Positions 17,876-27,498 are shown, numbered from the stretch's first letter. The stretch: 64,000 bases of DNA from Rhizobacter terrae (GCF_003852895.1 NZ_QUSW01000012.1:1-64000); one strand, 5' to 3'. Numbers and translations: made by a program. Notes: a model not told the origin generated them from the letters alone.

Positions 17876-19410
17876 GCGCAGAACCGCCACGCGCCCTGGC
17901 GCTTGAAACCTACCTGCTCACCAAGCGCTTCGGCGCCTTCACCGCACTGGACCACGTGTCGCTGAAGGTCACCCCCGGCACCGTGCATGCGCTTCTGGGC
18001 GAGAACGGCGCCGGCAAGAGCACGCTGGTGAAGTGCGTGGTGGGCTACCAGCAGGCAGAAGAAGGCGCGATCATGGTCAACGGCCGCGAGACGCGCATCG
18101 CGTCGCCCACCATGGCGCGCGACCTTGGCTTGGGCATGGTCTACCAGCACTTCACGCTGGTGCCGGGCATGACGGTGGCGGAGAACCTGCTGCTCGCGCG
18201 CGGCCGGCTGCCGGCGGTGATCGACTGGCCGGCCGTGCGCGCCGAGCTCACCGCCTTCATGGCCTCCACGCCCTTCCGGCTCGACCTGGACGCCACGCCG
18301 CAGCAGCTCTCGGCCGGGCAGAAGCAGAAGCTGGAGATCCTCAAGCAATTGCTGCTGCGGCCTCGCCTGCTCATCCTGGACGAGCCCACCTCCGTGCTCA
18401 CCCCGCAGGAGGCTGACGAAGTGCTGGGCCTGCTGCGCGAACGCGCGCATGCCGGCGAATGCAGCGTGGTGCTCATCACCCACAAGTTCCGCGAGGTCAT
18501 GGCCTATGCCGATGACGTGAGCGTGCTGCGGCGTGGCCGGCTGGTGGCGGCGCATGCGGTGCTCGACACCACGCCGCGGCAGCTGGCCGTCGACATGGTG
18601 GGCGATGCCGACGAGGCGAAACGCGAGTTCGCGGCGCCCGAACGCAGCACGGCCGGCCCAGGCGAGGTGCGGCTGCAGGTCGACGCACTCAGCGCGGATG
18701 GCGACCGTGGCACCTGCGCAGTCAACGCGCTGTCGCTGTCGGTGCGCGGCGGAGAAATCCTCGGCGTGGCGGGCGTGGCCGGCAACGGCCAGCGCGAGCT
18801 GCTCGAAGCACTCGTCGGCCAACGTCCGCGCACCGGCGGCCGGGTGCGCGTGGGCAACGAGGACTACACCGGCACGCGCCGACAGAACCACCAACTGAAA
18901 GTGCGCAGCCTGCCCGAGGAACCGCTGCGCAGCGCCTGTGTCGGCGAGATGGGCGTGGCCGACAACATGGGCCTGCGAAGCTTCGATGAACCGCCGGCTT
19001 CGCGTGGCGGCTGGCTGCGCTCGTCGCTGCTGCGGCTGCGCGCTCGAGAGCTGATCACGCACTTCGGTGTGAAGACGCGCAGCGAGTCGACGCCCATCCG
19101 CGCGCTGTCCGGCGGCAACGTGCAGCGCGCCGTGCTCGCGCGCGAGCTGAGCGACGACGCGGGTGTCCTGCTCGTGGCCAACCCGGTGTTCGGGCTGGAC
19201 TTCGCTGCTGTGGCCGAGATCCACCAGCGGCTCATGGACGTGCGCAACCGCGGTGGCGCGGTGCTGCTCATCAGCGAGGACCTCGACGAGTTGCTGGCCC
19301 TGTCCGACCGCATCGCGGTGATGAGCGAAGGCCGCATCGTCCACGAATCACCGGTCGGCGGCGTGAACCGCGAGACCCTCGGTGCCTTCATGGGCGGCCA
19401 TGGGCACTGA
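17872..19410 (+). CDS. ABC transporter ATP-binding protein, double-domain (BMP/sugar type)
   Basis: A 512-residue ATPase with two nucleotide-binding domains. The first has Walker [10 protein letters not shown] near residue 42, signature LSAGQKQK and Walker [10 protein letters not shown]. The second is degenerate: [13 protein letters not shown] in place of a canonical P-loop, signature LSGGNVQ, and [11 protein letters not shown] at Walker B, as expected for RbsA-type proteins in which one site is altered. It energises the two permeases upstream. Its start is coupled to biuH and its end overlaps the next hydrolase start by 11 nt. Confidence 0.88.
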   Translation: MSAEPPRALALETYLLTKRFGAFTALDHVSLKVTPGTVHALLGENGAGKSTLVKCVVGYQQAEEGAIMVNGRETRIASPTMARDLGLGMVYQHFTLVPGMTVAENLLLARGRLPAVIDWPAVRAELTAFMASTPFRLDLDATPQQLSAGQKQKLEILKQLLLRPRLLILDEPTSVLTPQEADEVLGLLRERAHAGECSVVLITHKFREVMAYADDVSVLRRGRLVAAHAVLDTTPRQLAVDMVGDADEAKREFAAPERSTAGPGEVRLQVDALSADGDRGTCAVNALSLSVRGGEILGVAGVAGNGQRELLEALVGQRPRTGGRVRVGNEDYTGTRRQNHQLKVRSLPEEPLRSACVGEMGVADNMGLRSFDEPPASRGGWLRSSLLRLRARELITHFGVKTRSESTPIRALSGGNVQRAVLARELSDDAGVLLVANPVFGLDFAAVAEIHQRLMDVRNRGGAVLLISEDLDELLALSDRIAVMSEGRIVHESPVGGVNRETLGAFMGGHGH

Positions 19411-20074
19411 ACCCCGCATGATCACCGTCGACGCCCTGCCCGGCCCCTTCGTCTTCGACCCGCGTCGCGCGGCGCTGGTGATGATCGACATGCAGCGCGA
19501 CTTCATCGAGCCCGGCGGCTTCGGCGCGACGCTGGGCAACGACGTGTCGCTGCTGGCGCCGGTGGTGCCCGCGGCGGTGGAGCTGGTGGCATGGGCGCGG
19601 CAACGAGGCCTGCTCATCGTGCACACCAAGGAATGCCACCGCCCGGACCTGGCCGATTGCCCGAGCGCCAAACGCTCGCGCGGCCTGCCCAGCCTGCGCA
19701 TCGGCGATGCCGGACCGATGGGACGCATCCTCATCGACGGCGAGCCGGGCGCGGACTTCGTGGCGGCGCTCGCGCCGCAGGCGGGCGACATCGTCATCCG
19801 CAAGCCCGGCAAGGGTGCGTTCTATGCCACCGACCTGCACGGCATCCTGAAGGACCACAGCATCACCAGCCTGGTCTTCGGCGGCGTGACCACCGAGGTC
19901 TGCGTGCAGACCACGATGCGCGAGGCCAACGACCGCGGCTACGACAGCCTGCTGGTGGAGGAAGCGACGGGCTCGTACTTTGCGCAGTTCAAGCAGGCGG
20001 CGATCGAGATGATCCGGGCGCAGGGCGGGATCGTCGGGTGGACGGCCAGGCTGGGCGCCCTGCGCGAGGCCTGA
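19400..20074 (+). CDS. Isochorismatase-like cysteine hydrolase, candidate triuret hydrolase
   Basis: A 224-residue paralogue of the biuH product with triad Asp30, Lys135 and Cys168 (TTEVC) and blocks [32 protein letters not shown] and [12 protein letters not shown]. This pattern fits the triuret hydrolase (TrtA) branch as I remember it, which converts triuret to carboxybiuret plus ammonia. Other members of the fold act on ureidoacrylate or nicotinamide, so the assignment rests on sequence pattern plus context. ATG 19400 has GGGCGG upstream; ATG 19418 is an alternative. It ends 4 nt before the convergent regulator gene. Confidence 0.78.
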   Translation: MGTEPRMITVDALPGPFVFDPRRAALVMIDMQRDFIEPGGFGATLGNDVSLLAPVVPAAVELVAWARQRGLLIVHTKECHRPDLADCPSAKRSRGLPSLRIGDAGPMGRILIDGEPGADFVAALAPQAGDIVIRKPGKGAFYATDLHGILKDHSITSLVFGGVTTEVCVQTTMREANDRGYDSLLVEEATGSYFAQFKQAAIEMIRAQGGIVGWTARLGALREA

Positions 20075-20078
20075 GGGC

Positions 20079-20828
20079 TCAAACCCTCGCCGACTCCGGC
20101 CTCGCGCTGTGCAGCTTGTGGATGGTGATCTTCCTCACCTCCGCCTTGCTCTCCTCGATGTGGCTGCGCAGCATGAGCTTGGCCTGGTCCCCGCGGCGGC
20201 GAAGGATGGCGCGCAGGATCTTCGCGTGCTCCTCGTAGGTCGCAGCGATGCGCGGCGGCTTGGTGAAGTCCAGCCGCCGCACGATGCGGATGCCGTCGGT
20301 CACGTCCGAATGCACCCGCGCCATCTCCTGGTTGCCGGCAGCGCTGACGATGGTGGCGTGAAAGGCCTCGTCCAGCGCCGCGACTTCGGCGGTGTCGGTC
20401 AGCCGCTCCTTCTCCGGCACCAGCCAGGTGGCCTTGAGCAGGCCCAGGTCGGGCATCGGCTCGGCCGCGCACAGGCGATCGACCGCCGTGCACTCCAGCA
20501 CGACGCGCAGGTCGTACAACTCCTCGAGCTTGCGGAAATCGAACGGCGCCACGTTCCAGCCGCTGCGAAACGCCACCTGCACGTAGCCTTCCAGCTCCAG
20601 CCGGAACAAGGCTTCGCGGACTGGCGTGCGTGACATGCCCAGGCGCTCGGCCATGTCGCTTTCGGTGAAGCCTTCGCCGGGCAGCAGCACGAAGTCGAAG
20701 ATGGCGGCCTTGATGCGGCGGTAGGCCTCTTCGGCACGGGTCAGCTCGCGCTGGTTGGACGGCGCGCTCACCGGCGCCGCCTTGCGCGCGACGGGTCGGG
20801 TGGCTTTCGAGGGGACCGGCTTGCTCAT
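20079..20828 (-). CDS. GntR-family regulator, FCD (FadR-like) type
   Basis: A 249-residue regulator. A basic N-terminal tail is followed by a winged helix ([20 protein letters not shown], then [15 protein letters not shown]) and an all-helical FCD ligand domain with the metal/ligand residues of the DxxFH type ([14 protein letters not shown]) and a late His (RSHIEE). It is the last gene of the minus operon; its ATG overlaps the atzH stop (ATGA). FCD regulators bind TNGTNNNACNA-like palindromes, and two such sites stand at the starts of the two converging operons. It likely represses both until a pathway intermediate binds. Confidence 0.9.
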   Translation of the reverse strand: MSKPVPSKATRPVARKAAPVSAPSNQRELTRAEEAYRRIKAAIFDFVLLPGEGFTESDMAERLGMSRTPVREALFRLELEGYVQVAFRSGWNVAPFDFRKLEELYDLRVVLECTAVDRLCAAEPMPDLGLLKATWLVPEKERLTDTAEVAALDEAFHATIVSAAGNQEMARVHSDVTDGIRIVRRLDFTKPPRIAATYEEHAKILRAILRRRGDQAKLMLRSHIEESKAEVRKITIHKLHSARPESARV

Positions 20829-21211
20829 CCCATCAAGCTTACATGGGCGGACACCACGCGCCATCCCTGGCGCGTGCGCATCCAGGTCTGCGTCTGGCGG
20901 CCGGTGCGGCTGGCGCCATCACGCCAGAACTCGATGTGGGTGGTGGCGAAGTCCTGGCCGTAGGTGGTGATCTGCGTGCGCAGCACCATGCGCGACAGGC
21001 CCACCGCTGCGCGCCCTGCGCGGAACTGCTGGATCGCGCCATAGCCGTAGAGGTTCTCGTTCACGCCATAGCGCAGCGTGTGCGGGCTGTCCCAGAAGAG
21101 TTCGTCGAGCACCGGCACGTCGTTCCCCACGAGCGCGGCCTCGTAGCGCCCGAAGGCGGCGGTGACTTCGGCCAGCACGCCCGGCAGGTTGATCTGGTCG
21201 TCGCTCACCAT
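20825..21211 (-). CDS. atzH: AtzH-like protein (DUF3225/SnoaL-like fold)
   Basis: A 128-residue protein of the AtzH/HpxZ family ([47 protein letters not shown]). AtzH is reported to deaminate 1,3-dicarboxyurea to allophanate in the carboxybiuret route. The closely related HpxZ occurs in oxalurate breakdown, so family alone does not settle the substrate; nearby AtzF and BiuH favour the AtzH role. ATG 21211 was chosen because it overlaps the atzE stop and starts at the family N-terminus. Confidence 0.82.
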   Translation of the reverse strand: MVSDDQINLPGVLAEVTAAFGRYEAALVGNDVPVLDELFWDSPHTLRYGVNENLYGYGAIQQFRAGRAAVGLSRMVLRTQITTYGQDFATTHIEFWRDGASRTGRQTQTWMRTRQGWRVVSAHVSLMG

Positions 21212-22584
21212 CGCGACACCGGGGACTTCGCCACGCCTTGCGCTTCGAGCACGCGGGCTGCGCGCAGGGCCAGGTCTTCGCGCCAGGGTGCCGCGATCAG
21301 TTGGACGCCCATGGGCAATGCGGCCGTGGGCCACAGCGGTGCGGCCACCACCGGGCAGCCCGAGAAAGAGACGGGCTGAGTGAGCAAGCCCAGGCTCGGT
21401 CGCGCGGGCAGCGTCCTGCCGTTCAGCTCAAAGGTCTCGGTGCCGATGGTCGGCGCGGTGATGGGAGTGGCAGGAGCGATGAGCACGTCCCAGTCCTTGA
21501 ACAGGTCCTGCACCTTCTGGCGGTAGGCCGCCCGAAAGCGCTGTGCGCGGATGTACCAGGCGGCCGGCTGCAAGGCGCCGGCGATGAAGCGGTCGACCGA
21601 CAGCGGCTCGAACTCGGCCGCCCGTTCACGCAGCAAGGGCAGGTGCAGCGCGCCGCCTTCGCTGGCCGTCACGATGAAGGCGGCGGCCCGGGCCAGTGCG
21701 GCATCGGGCCAGACCACGCCGCGCAGCGCGCCCAGCGCTTCCGCGGCCGTGCCGGCAGCCTTGCGCGCGGCCTCGCCGGCGTGGTCCTCGAAGTAGCCGG
21801 CCAGCAAGCCGATGCGCAATCCGCGAACGCCATCGTTGAGCGACGGCAACGTGGGCTGCACCCGTGTCGCGTGGCAGGCGCGGTCCAGCGGATCGGGGCC
21901 TTGCATGGCGTCATAGGTGGCGGCCAGGTCTTCGACCGAGCGGGCGAAGGGCCCGAGGTGATCGATGCTGGCCACGAAGGGAAAGCTGCCTCGCCTCGAC
22001 AGCCGCCCGAAGGTCGGCTTCAACCCGAACACGCCGCACAGCGAACTGGGCACGCGGATGGAGCCGTTGGTGTCCGAGCCCAAGGTCACCGGCACCTGCC
22101 CCGCCGCCACGGCCGCGGCGCATCCGCCCGAGGAACCTCCTGCCGTCCGCGACAGGTCGCGCGGGTTGCGCGTGGGGCCGTGGTGGCTGTTCTCCGTGGT
22201 GAAGCCGTAGGCGAACTCGTCCATGTTGAGCGCGCCCACCAGAACCGCGCCCGCAGCCTCCATGCGCTGCACGAGCACCGCATCGGCCTGCGCCGGCGGT
22301 TCGCCGTTGCGCACCTTGCTGCCGGCGCGCGTGACCAGGCCCTGGATGTCGAACAGGTTCTTCACCGCGTAGGGCAGACCAGCCAGCAGCGGCAGCGCCG
22401 CACCGCTGGCACGCAGCTTGTCGATGGCCCGCGCCTGGCGAACGGCTCGCTCGAAGGTGCCATCGGTGAAGGCATTCACGCGCGAGTCCGTCACCTCGAT
22501 GCGCGCGATGGCGTGCTCCAGCGCTTCCTCCGCGAGCATCTCGCCCGAGCGCACGGCGCGGACAGTCTGCATGCCGGTGTTCAC
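21205..22584 (-). CDS. atzE: AtzE-family amidohydrolase (1-carboxybiuret hydrolase-like)
   Basis: A 459-residue amidase-signature enzyme. The Ser-cisSer-Lys triad is visible: Lys75 (YAVKNLFD), the GGSSGG loop (Ser151/152) and nucleophile Ser175 (GSDTNGSIR). In the s-triazine pathway AtzE, bound to the small AtzG, hydrolyses 1-carboxybiuret to 1,3-dicarboxyurea plus ammonia. The equivalent HpxY is thought to act in oxalurate use. It is coupled to atzG upstream (4-nt overlap) and overlaps atzH downstream, the expected G-E-H order. Confidence 0.87.
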   Translation of the reverse strand: MNTGMQTVRAVRSGEMLAEEALEHAIARIEVTDSRVNAFTDGTFERAVRQARAIDKLRASGAALPLLAGLPYAVKNLFDIQGLVTRAGSKVRNGEPPAQADAVLVQRMEAAGAVLVGALNMDEFAYGFTTENSHHGPTRNPRDLSRTAGGSSGGCAAAVAAGQVPVTLGSDTNGSIRVPSSLCGVFGLKPTFGRLSRRGSFPFVASIDHLGPFARSVEDLAATYDAMQGPDPLDRACHATRVQPTLPSLNDGVRGLRIGLLAGYFEDHAGEAARKAAGTAAEALGALRGVVWPDAALARAAAFIVTASEGGALHLPLLRERAAEFEPLSVDRFIAGALQPAAWYIRAQRFRAAYRQKVQDLFKDWDVLIAPATPITAPTIGTETFELNGRTLPARPSLGLLTQPVSFSGCPVVAAPLWPTAALPMGVQLIAAPWREDLALRAARVLEAQGVAKSPVSRW

Positions 22585-22805
22585 GGCACGTTCTCCTCCG
22601 AGGGGAATGGCGCGGGGCAGAAGATCTCTGCCGGCTCGTCGTGTGCCGCGAGCTCTGCGGCCGCCAAGGCCTGCGCCATCGCCTGCGTGCGCTCCAGGTG
22701 CACGGCCACGCGCTGCATCTGTGCGGCATCGAGCGTCAGGTCCAGCATCAACGAGGCGGCCCGCACGTAGTCGAGCACGTGGTCAGGAACAGCATCAACG
22801 CTCAT
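22581..22805 (-). CDS. atzG: AtzG-like small subunit (DUF4089)
   Basis: A 74-residue helical protein (DYVRAASLMLDLTLDAAQMQ, then VAVHLERTQAMA) of the DUF4089/AtzG family. Known AtzG forms a heterotetramer with AtzE and is needed for its folding and activity, in a way reminiscent of GatC with GatA. It overlaps the ABC ATPase gene upstream (ATGA type) and atzE downstream by 4 nt, so stoichiometric translation is likely. Confidence 0.82.
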   Translation of the reverse strand: MSVDAVPDHVLDYVRAASLMLDLTLDAAQMQRVAVHLERTQAMAQALAAAELAAHDEPAEIFCPAPFPSEENVP

Positions 22806-23617
22806 CGCCGAACCTCCTGCTGGAAGATCTCCAGGCTGCGCTTCTTGGTCTCCACGAAGCTGGGCTGCGACAGCGTGGCCACGGTGCGTGGCCGCGCGTC
22901 GCCGTAGCGCAGCACCTCGGCCACTCGCGTGGGGCGCTTGGTCAGCAGCAGCACCTCGTCGGCCAGGTACACCGCCTCCTCCAGGTCGTGCGACACCAGC
23001 AGCATCGTGGTGCCGGTCTGCATGAACACTTCCTGCAGCTTCTCGCGGATGAACAGGGTCATCTCGAAGTCCAGCGCGGAGAACGGCTCGTCGAGGAACA
23101 GCACCTCCGGCCCCGGCGCCAGCGCACGCATGATGGACGCCGTCTGCTGCTGCCCGCCCGAGAGCTCGTACGGGTAGCGGTTCAGGTCGAACTTCACGTC
23201 GAAGCTGGCCACCAGTTCATCCATGCGTGAGCGGACCTGCGCCTTGCTGCGGCCTTCCAGCTTCAGCGGGTAGGCGATGTTGTCGATGGTGCGCATCCAC
23301 GGGAACAGCGCATCGCGGTAGTTCTGGAACACGTAGCCGATCTTCGTGTCCTTGAGCGACTTGCCGTCGAAGAGGATCTCGCCCGCATCGATGGGCACCA
23401 GCCCCGCGATCATGTTGATGAGCGTGGACTTGCCGCAGCCGTTGGGCCCGAACACCGAGGTGATGCGGTGCTTGGGGATGTCCAGGTCGAAGCCCTCGTA
23501 CAGCGGCTTGCCGGCGAAGTGCTTGGTCAGCCCGCGGATGGTGATGTGCGTGCCCGGCGGCCCCGGCACGAAGGCGGGCGGCGTCTCGGGCACCTCGGCC
23601 CACACGGCGGCGTTCAT
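22802..23617 (-). CDS. ABC transporter ATP-binding protein (NitT/TauT type)
   Basis: A 271-residue ATPase with Walker A GPNGCGKST, Q-loop FQNYRDALFPW, signature LSGGQQQ, Walker B LFLDEPFSALD and switch His in LLVSHDLEEA. It powers the adjacent permease and Tat-exported binding protein. It lies inside the atz operon with 4-nt overlaps on both sides, so the transporter is probably dedicated to a substrate of the pathway, such as carboxybiuret, triuret or cyanurate-like compounds. Confidence 0.9.
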   Translation of the reverse strand: MNAAVWAEVPETPPAFVPGPPGTHITIRGLTKHFAGKPLYEGFDLDIPKHRITSVFGPNGCGKSTLINMIAGLVPIDAGEILFDGKSLKDTKIGYVFQNYRDALFPWMRTIDNIAYPLKLEGRSKAQVRSRMDELVASFDVKFDLNRYPYELSGGQQQTASIMRALAPGPEVLFLDEPFSALDFEMTLFIREKLQEVFMQTGTTMLLVSHDLEEAVYLADEVLLLTKRPTRVAEVLRYGDARPRTVATLSQPSFVETKKRSLEIFQQEVRR

Positions 23618-24375
23618 CGGCCACTCCAGTGCACCACGCGGCGCTCGATGGCCAGGAACAGCATGTTCAGCGCATAGCCGAGTGCGCCGGCGGCCAGGAT
23701 GGATGCGTACATGCTCTTCACGTTGAGCACCTGCTGCGCGTCGATGATGCGGTGGCCCAGGCCGTTGTCCGAGCCGATGAACATCTCGGCCACGATCACG
23801 ATGACCAGCGACATCGACACCGCCGAGCGCAGGCCCACGAAGGTGGGCTGCAGGCTCTCCCAGATGAGCACGTCCTTGAAGACCTGCCAGCGCGTGGCGC
23901 CCATCACCTGGGCAGCCATCACCCGCTGCTTGCGCGCGTTCATCACCCCGTAGGCGCTGGTGAAGAGCACGATGAGCAAGGCACCGAAGGCGGCAATGGC
24001 CACCTTGTTCACGTCCGACACGCCGAAGATCAGCAGGAACAGCGGGATCAGCGCGGACGACGGCGTGGAGCGGAAGAAGTCGATAAGGAACTCCACGCTT
24101 CGGTAGGCGCGCTCGTTGCTGCCCAGCGCGATGCCGGTCGGCACGCCGATGGCCGCCGCGATGACGAAAGCCTCCAGCGTACGCAGCACCGTGACGGCAA
24201 AGTCAGCCAGCAGCGGGCCGCCTGCCAGGCCGACGAGCAGCGTCTGCACCGTGTCCACCGGCCGCGGCAGCAAGATGGCCTTGATCCACCCCGCGCGCAC
24301 CACCAGGTCCCAGATGAGAAAGAGCACCAGCGGCCCGATGAACGGGACCAGCCGGCGCCAAGGCAACGCATTCAT
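23614..24375 (-). CDS. ABC transporter permease (NitT/TauT type)
   Basis: A 253-residue membrane protein with about six helices and the cytoplasmic EAA-like loop AAQVMGATRWQVFKDVLIWE that docks on the ATPase. It resembles SsuC/TauC permeases. It is coupled to the ATPase by overlap and starts 4 nt after the binding-protein stop. Confidence 0.9.
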   Translation of the reverse strand: MNALPWRRLVPFIGPLVLFLIWDLVVRAGWIKAILLPRPVDTVQTLLVGLAGGPLLADFAVTVLRTLEAFVIAAAIGVPTGIALGSNERAYRSVEFLIDFFRSTPSSALIPLFLLIFGVSDVNKVAIAAFGALLIVLFTSAYGVMNARKQRVMAAQVMGATRWQVFKDVLIWESLQPTFVGLRSAVSMSLVIVIVAEMFIGSDNGLGHRIIDAQQVLNVKSMYASILAAGALGYALNMLFLAIERRVVHWSGR

Positions 24376-24379
24376 GTCA

Positions 24380-25384
24380 TCACCCCTTGAAGAGCATCGG
24401 CTCGACCAGCACGCGCTTCTCGAAGATGCTCTTCTCGGCGAACAGGTCGTAGAACTTCTGGAAGTAGGCGATGTCGCTGGCCTTGAACTCGTTGAAGAGC
24501 ATGTAGGACGCGAGCGGCACCTCGCTCGTCAGCGCACCGTCGATGGCGGTGTAGCCCTTGAGGAACTGGCGCGCCTCTTCCGGCTTGCTGCGCACGAGTT
24601 CGATCCCCTTGGCGTACGCCGCGATGTAGCGCTTGGCCTCGCCGGGGTACTTCTTGATGAACTCGGTGGTGAGGCTGGCCGAGCCACCGTGCCACGGCGC
24701 CATGGGGTCGCCCAGCACGTACTTCGCGACCACGCCTGCTTCGAGAACACGTGTCGTGCCGTTGAGCCGGCCCACGGTACCGGTGGGTTCCAGGGTGTAG
24801 ACCGCGTCGATCTGCCCCGCTGCCAGCGCGGCCACGTGCTGGCCGATCGGCAACTCGCTCACACTGACGGCGCCCGCCCCGGCACGCTCCAGCATGGTCT
24901 TGGCCAGCGTCACGTTCTGGATGCCCGGCCCCGAGGCCACGCGCTTGCCCTTGAGTTCAGCCAGCGACTTGACCGCGCTGTCCTTGGGCAGCAGGAACTC
25001 GTCGAGCACGTGCTTCGCATTGCTCGGGTTGGTGGCGAAGATCTTGAACAGCCCGGGTTGCGCAATCTCGCCGATGGCGAGGTTGGCCGAGCCCGTGCCG
25101 TTGGAGCTGCCGTCGCTGCGGCCCGAGAGCATGGCTTCCATCACCTGCTGGGCGCCGGCGAACTTCAGCGGCTCGACCTCCAGCCCCGCCTCCTTGAAGT
25201 AGCCCTTCTCGATGGCCGCGAAGAACGGCAAGCCGGCCGCCACGGGCCAATAACCGATGCGGATCTTCGGCCCGCCCTGTGCGCGGACGATGGCCGGCGC
25301 GGCGAGCCCTGCCAATGCGAGGCCGGCCGATTGCACGAGGCGCCGACGGATGCGGCTGGGGGAGTCTGGTCGGGTGTGGCTCAT
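24380..25384 (-). CDS. ABC substrate-binding protein (SsuA/NMT1-like), Tat-type signal
   Basis: A 334-residue periplasmic protein. Arg-rich signal RIRRRLVQSAGLALAGLAAP fits Tat export. Mature features are KIRIGYWPVAAGLPFFAAIE, the GSANLAIGE loop and GQIDAVYTLEP. It belongs to the NitT/TauT branch. The start (ATG 25384) overlaps the atzF stop, so it is translated with the catabolic enzyme. Ligand by context: a ureide or triazine-derived anion (inference). Confidence 0.87.
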   Translation of the reverse strand: MSHTRPDSPSRIRRRLVQSAGLALAGLAAPAIVRAQGGPKIRIGYWPVAAGLPFFAAIEKGYFKEAGLEVEPLKFAGAQQVMEAMLSGRSDGSSNGTGSANLAIGEIAQPGLFKIFATNPSNAKHVLDEFLLPKDSAVKSLAELKGKRVASGPGIQNVTLAKTMLERAGAGAVSVSELPIGQHVAALAAGQIDAVYTLEPTGTVGRLNGTTRVLEAGVVAKYVLGDPMAPWHGGSASLTTEFIKKYPGEAKRYIAAYAKGIELVRSKPEEARQFLKGYTAIDGALTSEVPLASYMLFNEFKASDIAYFQKFYDLFAEKSIFEKRVLVEPMLFKG

Positions 25385-27252
25385 GGCGAATTCCGTGTGT
25401 CGTGGGAAGAAGATTCGCGAACCCGCAGCCACGCGAGAAACCCGCGCCAGCCGCCGTGCTCGGTGATGTCGAGCGCCCCGCTGCCCGCTGCGACGCCGCG
25501 CGGTTCGCACACGAATCCGCGCTCGCTGCCGCCATCGGCCAGTTCCACCGTGCCGATTGCAAGGGGCGCGCCAACCAGCATCATGAAGCTGCCCAGGTGT
25601 GCGCGGTCCATCTCCCACACCTCGACCTCGATGGCGCGACCCGTTGCGGTGCCCACATGCACGAGGCCGGGGCGCGTGGGCTGCAAACCGGTGAGCGAGT
25701 ACAGGCGATACACCGGCGCGGTGCACGTGCGGGCCACCAGCCTGGCGCTGCGCTCGGCCAATTGCCAGTTGAGCCCGAGGCCGCTCATGTGCGCGCCAAC
25801 GGTCACCACCCGCACGAGGTGGGCCGGCACGCAGGCGGGCATGTCGGCCGGCTGCGGAGGCAGGCGGTGCCGCATCACGCCGACCTCCGGCTGCCAGGCG
25901 CGCACCAGGCGGGCGGCCAGTTGCGCGAGCGGGTAGTCGCTGAAGGCCGGTCCCAGCAGCGTCACGCCCGCCGGCAGTCCATCGGCGCGCCACGGGCCGG
26001 GAATGGCATGCGCGGCCATGTCCAGCAGGTTGACGAAGTTGGTGTAGTGGCCCAGGCGCTCGTTGGGACCGAAGCGATCGGCGCGCACCGCATCGAGGGT
26101 GGGATGCGTGGCGGCCGTCGGCACGAGCATCACGTCGACCTCGCGCCAGATGGCGTGGGCCTGCTGCTGCAAGGCCTGCATCTCATATTGAGCAGCGAAG
26201 GCTTCGTGCGCGAGGTGATTGCCGCCGCGCAGCACGATGGCCGCCACGGCGGGGTCGGCATCGTTCGCATGGGCCTCGATGAACCGGCCCACGGCGGCGT
26301 AGCGCTCCGCCACCCACGGCCCTTGGTAGAGCAGGCTCGCGGCGCGTGACAAGGGGGCCATGGGCACGTCGACCAGGCGGCATCCCATGTCCCGCAGGCC
26401 GTGAAGCACCTTGTCGAACGCGGCAGCGGCCTGCTCATCGCCGAAGAACTCCAGCGGCGCCGGGATGCCGATGCGCAGGCCCTCCAGCTTGTCCACGCGC
26501 AAGAGCGGCGGCGCCAGGGGGCGGGTGAAGGCATCGTCCGCATCAGGACCGGATGCGATGGAGGCCACGGTCCACGCATCCTCGGGCGACAGCGCGAAGA
26601 CCGACACGCAGTCCAGGCTGCGGCAGGCCGGCACGACGCCCGTGGTGGGCAGCCAGCCCTTGGTCGGCTTCAAGCCCACGATGTTGCAAAAGCCCGCCGG
26701 CACGCGGCCCGAGCCCGCCGTGTCGGTGCCCAGCGCGAAAGGCACCTGCCCGGTCGCCACGACATAGGCCGAGCCTGAACTGGAGCCGCCGCACACGCGG
26801 GTGCCATCGAACGGGTTGGGCACCACGCCATGGGGCGAGCGCGTGCCGACGAGGCCGGTCGCGAACTGGTCGAGGTTGGTCTTGCCGATGGGAATGGCGC
26901 CCGCGTCGACCAGGCGCTGCACCGCCGTGGCGTGGCGAGCCGCGGGCGTCGTGTTGAAGGAAGGACATGCGGCCGTGGTCGGCAGTCCGGCCACGTCGAC
27001 GTTGTCCTTCACAGCGAAAGGCACGCCCAGCAGCGGCCTGGATTCGAACGCCGCGGGCCCGTGCTCGCGCAGCAAGGCATCGCAGGCTTCGGCCTGGGCC
27101 AGCAGCGATGCCGGATCGTGCCGCGAGATCCATGCCGAGCGGGCCAGCCCTTCCCCCGCGGCCAGGGCACGCGACATCCCGCTTGACGCGCTCCAGGCGC
27201 CGCTGCCCAGCGCATCGCGCCACTCCTGCAAGGTCCTAGGCTCGTGATCCAC
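25381..27252 (-). CDS. atzF: Allophanate hydrolase
   Basis: A 623-residue cytoplasmic enzyme that splits allophanate into ammonia and CO2, the final step of biuret, triuret and cyanurate catabolism. The N-terminal amidase domain shows Lys82 (FAVKDNVD), the GGSSSGSA loop (Ser157/158) and nucleophile Ser181 (GTDTAGSGR). The C-terminal domain (about residue 470 on) ends with the ITEHGGWRGFLAW block typical of AtzF-type two-domain proteins; AtzF is about 605 residues. No ATG lies at the domain start; GTG 27252 with GGAG 7 nt upstream is the best start, placing the operator outside the gene. Confidence 0.9.
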   Translation of the reverse strand: MDHEPRTLQEWRDALGSGAWSASSGMSRALAAGEGLARSAWISRHDPASLLAQAEACDALLREHGPAAFESRPLLGVPFAVKDNVDVAGLPTTAACPSFNTTPAARHATAVQRLVDAGAIPIGKTNLDQFATGLVGTRSPHGVVPNPFDGTRVCGGSSSGSAYVVATGQVPFALGTDTAGSGRVPAGFCNIVGLKPTKGWLPTTGVVPACRSLDCVSVFALSPEDAWTVASIASGPDADDAFTRPLAPPLLRVDKLEGLRIGIPAPLEFFGDEQAAAAFDKVLHGLRDMGCRLVDVPMAPLSRAASLLYQGPWVAERYAAVGRFIEAHANDADPAVAAIVLRGGNHLAHEAFAAQYEMQALQQQAHAIWREVDVMLVPTAATHPTLDAVRADRFGPNERLGHYTNFVNLLDMAAHAIPGPWRADGLPAGVTLLGPAFSDYPLAQLAARLVRAWQPEVGVMRHRLPPQPADMPACVPAHLVRVVTVGAHMSGLGLNWQLAERSARLVARTCTAPVYRLYSLTGLQPTRPGLVHVGTATGRAIEVEVWEMDRAHLGSFMMLVGAPLAIGTVELADGGSERGFVCEPRGVAAGSGALDITEHGGWRGFLAWLRVRESSSHDTRNSP

Positions 27253-27277
27253 GTGATGCTCCGCCTTTGTGCATTCA

Positions 27278-27293
27278 ATCTTGTATGCAAGAT
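27278..27293. promoter_or_regulatory. FCD/GntR-type operator ATCTTGTATGCAAGAT before atzF
   Basis: Six-bp perfect arms (ATCTTG/CAAGAT) around TATG. The core TTGTATGCAA differs by one base from the TTGTATACAA palindrome before the BMP operon. It lies 25 nt upstream of the atzF GTG. The similar distance to both operon starts supports repression of both by one FCD regulator. Confidence 0.65.
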
Positions 27294-27498
27294 AAAAGCA
27301 CGCATCGTGCCACTGGCCACAGGTCAAGGTTCATCCGCTTGCTGCCGCATGAACGCCAGGAGGTGGTGCGCCGGCGAAGCACCACGCACGAACACGCAGA
27401 ACGATTTCTGGTGCAGCCGCCGTCGGCCCGCGAGCACTCTCGGTGCAAAGCGGGGCCCATCAAGCCTGAAAGTGCTGGCACGGCTGATGCTAGACATG

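Noticed and set aside
21205-22805. Oxalurate (Hpx) pathway as the primary reading of the AtzG/E/H genes
   Set aside because: HpxX/Y/Z are close relatives, but the presence of AtzF and BiuH and the absence of an HpxW-type gene favour the carboxybiuret route. It is kept as an alternative in the entries.
13986-27252. Complete cyanuric acid (AtzD) pathway
   Set aside because: No AtzD/barbiturase-type ring-opening enzyme is encoded here, so ring cleavage cannot be claimed.
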